A stretch of DNA of 7,396 nt from Ignavibacteria bacterium. GTDB taxonomy: Bacteria > Bacteroidota > Ignavibacteria > Tepidaquicellales > OLB5. Shown here piece by piece: positions 6,113-7,396 of this stretch (positions are counted from its first letter, which is position 1; each line of letters starts with the position of its first letter). The stretch is from positions 1 to 7,396 of the forward strand of contig JAOADS010000110.1 in assembly GCA_026417195.1 (NCBI GenBank). Direction: 5' to 3'. The position numbers and the translations under genes are program-made. The notes under the pieces were generated by a model, which ran no database searches, was not told where the DNA came from, and saw only the letters and a list, made by a program, of their open reading frames with translations.

Positions 6113-6144
6113 GAATAATAAAAAACCCCTCTTTAAAGAGGGGT
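6113..6144 (-). terminator. Rho-independent terminator of the metallopeptidase gene
   Basis: A perfect inverted repeat with ten-base arms (ACCCCTCTTT / AAAGAGGGGT, 6125-6144) forms a GC-rich stem; the central TTTAAA supplies the loop. On the minus strand it is followed by a run of T (complement of 6125-6120) and further AT-rich bases. It begins 27 bases after the stop codon of the metallopeptidase gene. On the plus strand there is no T-run after the stem, so it acts for the minus strand, and it insulates the feo operon from read-through. Confidence 0.88.
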
Positions 6145-6171
6145 GTGAATTTCTCTACAATAAGCTTGAAT

Positions 6172-7396
6172 TTACTTGACTATTATCATCTTACGACTTT
6201 GCCTGAATTCACCTGCTTCAAGAGTGTATATGTATAGGCCGCTTGGGATGTGTGTTGCATCAAGTTCAATATTGTAATATCCCTCAGTTTTCAGTTCATT
6301 ATCTATTAGTGTTGTTACAAGCCTGCCTGTAATGTCATAAACTTTGAGGGTAACGTTAGACATCTTTGGTATTCCGTATCGGATTGTAGTAACTGGATTA
6401 AACGGATTCGGAAAATTCTGGGATAATGTAAATTCAACTGGAGTGCTATGCTGTGTGATACCAACAGAAAGATCTATAGTGAAATTAGTATTTGAAATAT
6501 CAAAGAAAATATTTCCTACTGCCTCGACCTTTATTCTTGCCTGATTATTATTAATAGCTGGCAAATTAACAAATTCAATTCCGTCATTCGGAGTATTGGA
6601 TTTCAATGTTATAGGCCAGTTATATCCTCCGTCTGTTGAAAGTAGAATATTAACGTTTGCACAGTTTACAGGAGCGACGTTTGTTCCTGCAACATTCCAT
6701 TGTATGTGCTGACCTCCGCCAATGGTAACGGGTGTATTCGGGAATGTTACAAGGAACGGACCGCTGTTAGCATCAATATTTATCGGAGTCATAAGGGCTG
6801 TTCCTACTCCTCCGCCTCCGGCACGATTATCCCTCACTGTAAGCCTGAAGGTGAGAATTCTCGAATATGCGGGGAAGAATTCTCCCACTGCAGTTGTATT
6901 GTTCAGAAGATTTTGTAATCTCGGAAATATTCTTGTGGGACTTGAAGTTGCAGTCCATGACCTGAAAGTAGGTGCAGTGCCTGTAGGATTGTTCCACGGA
7001 CAGGCAGGTCCTAGATCCCATTCTTCCCAGCAATAGAAAAGCGGATCATTATTTGGATCTGAAGCAGAACCGGTCAATAAAAAGGGAGTTTGTTTAGGAA
7101 TATACTGACCACCTGAGGGGACATTAACTGAAGGATCGGAATTGCCTGTCGGAGATGTCTGGGCACAACTTGTTGATGTCATACGGGTTCTAATTTCTTG
7201 GATACTAATGTAATGGAAGTAAGCGTCACTGTTTGGCTGTAAATTATCTGAACCACATATACCTGCATATCCCTGTATGGTTGATGCACTTCCGGGTTCA
7301 TAAGCTGCAGAAGCAACTCTGCCGCCTCCGCAACCGGTGCCGTTATATTTGTGATTGCCTCCAAACTGATGACCCATTTCGTGGGCTACGTAATCT
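6172..7396 (-). CDS. Secreted reprolysin-like zinc metallopeptidase with T9SS sorting domain, C-terminal part; N-terminus outside window
   Basis: The frame is open to the window edge (407 residues visible), so the gene starts beyond 7396. The first residues, DYVAHEMGHQFGGNH, contain the complete HExGHxFGxxH zinc site of reprolysin/adamalysin-like metzincins (M12B-type), with Glu as general base. The expected Met-turn about 30 residues later reads STIQGYAGIC, with Gln (7273-7275) where Met is normal. SDAYFHYISIQEI closes the catalytic domain. Then follow beta-rich regions typical of these Bacteroidota proteases: GGQYIPKQTPFLLTGSASD, ILTFRLTVRDN, PVNCANVNILLSTDGG and GNIFFDISNTNFTI. The last 85 or so residues form a T9SS type A sorting domain (FTLSQNFPNPFNP, VTLKVYDITGRLV, IPSGLYIYTLEAGEF, KMIIVK), so the protein is exported through the outer membrane and attached or released. 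A strong terminator follows. Likely role is extracellular protein degradation; the substrate is unknown. Confidence 0.93.
   Translation of the reverse strand, partial: DYVAHEMGHQFGGNHKYNGTGCGGGRVASAAYEPGSASTIQGYAGICGSDNLQPNSDAYFHYISIQEIRTRMTSTSCAQTSPTGNSDPSVNVPSGGQYIPKQTPFLLTGSASDPNNDPLFYCWEEWDLGPACPWNNPTGTAPTFRSWTATSSPTRIFPRLQNLLNNTTAVGEFFPAYSRILTFRLTVRDNRAGGGGVGTALMTPINIDANSGPFLVTFPNTPVTIGGGQHIQWNVAGTNVAPVNCANVNILLSTDGGYNWPITLKSNTPNDGIEFVNLPAINNNQARIKVEAVGNIFFDISNTNFTIDLSVGITQHSTPVEFTLSQNFPNPFNPVTTIRYGIPKMSNVTLKVYDITGRLVTTLIDNELKTEGYYNIELDATHIPSGLYIYTLEAGEFRQSRKMIIVK

Noticed and set aside
6105..6125. Possible Fur box in the AT-rich stretch upstream of feoA
   Set aside because: Only a few positions of the 19-bp Fur consensus fit and the match is no better than expected in AT-rich DNA.
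6344..7364. Plus-strand frames at 6344-6544, 6700-6918, 6722-7036 and minus-strand frames at 6827-7033 and 7179-7364
   Set aside because: All are shadows of the metallopeptidase gene, whose frame is continuous and rich in family motifs.

Overview
The window is AT-rich bacterial DNA that looks like a member of the Bacteroidota/Chlorobiota/Ignavibacteriota assemblage, most likely an Ignavibacteria-type genome. The strongest clue is the C-terminal secretion signal of the last gene, a type IX secretion (T9SS) sorting domain opening with FTLSQNFPNPFNP, which is typical of Ignavibacteria. A DUF4476 protein, a YtxJ-like bacillithiol-system protein, TAnnTTTG-like promoter elements close to start codons and weak or absent Shine-Dalgarno sequences all agree with this. 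The lineage is inferred from motifs, not from a search.

Left part, plus strand (1-2837): the C-terminal portion of a PAS/HisKA_2 sensor histidine kinase, cut by the window edge; a secreted DUF4476 protein 7 bases downstream; a 41-residue single-span membrane protein too short for most gene callers; a monothiol thioredoxin-like YtxJ/BrxC-type protein; and, fused to it by a TGATG stop/start overlap, a short aldehyde-dehydrogenase-fold protein that lacks the catalytic half of the family.

Middle part, minus strand (6073-2824): a compact feoA-feoB-dus operon. FeoA and FeoB (ferrous iron uptake) overlap by ATGA, and a DusB-like tRNA-dihydrouridine synthase starts 8 bases after feoB. The end of dus overlaps the end of the ALDH-like gene by 14 bases in a convergent arrangement with no visible terminator. 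Upstream of feoA lie a Bacteroidota-type promoter candidate and a small dyad overlapping it, a possible metal-responsive operator.

Right part, minus strand (7396-6172): the C-terminal portion of a secreted reprolysin-like zinc metallopeptidase with the HExGHxFGxxH site at the window edge, Ig-like/beta-rich domains and the T9SS tail. A strong rho-independent terminator (6113-6144) separates it from the feo operon.

No CRISPR array, IS element, rRNA or tRNA is visible. Most genes are ordinary. The points worth a second look are degenerate or altered functional motifs in otherwise intact genes (the kinase ATP-binding domain, the ALDH-like protein, the Met-turn of the protease), the Cys/His cluster in FeoA, and the unannotated small membrane protein.
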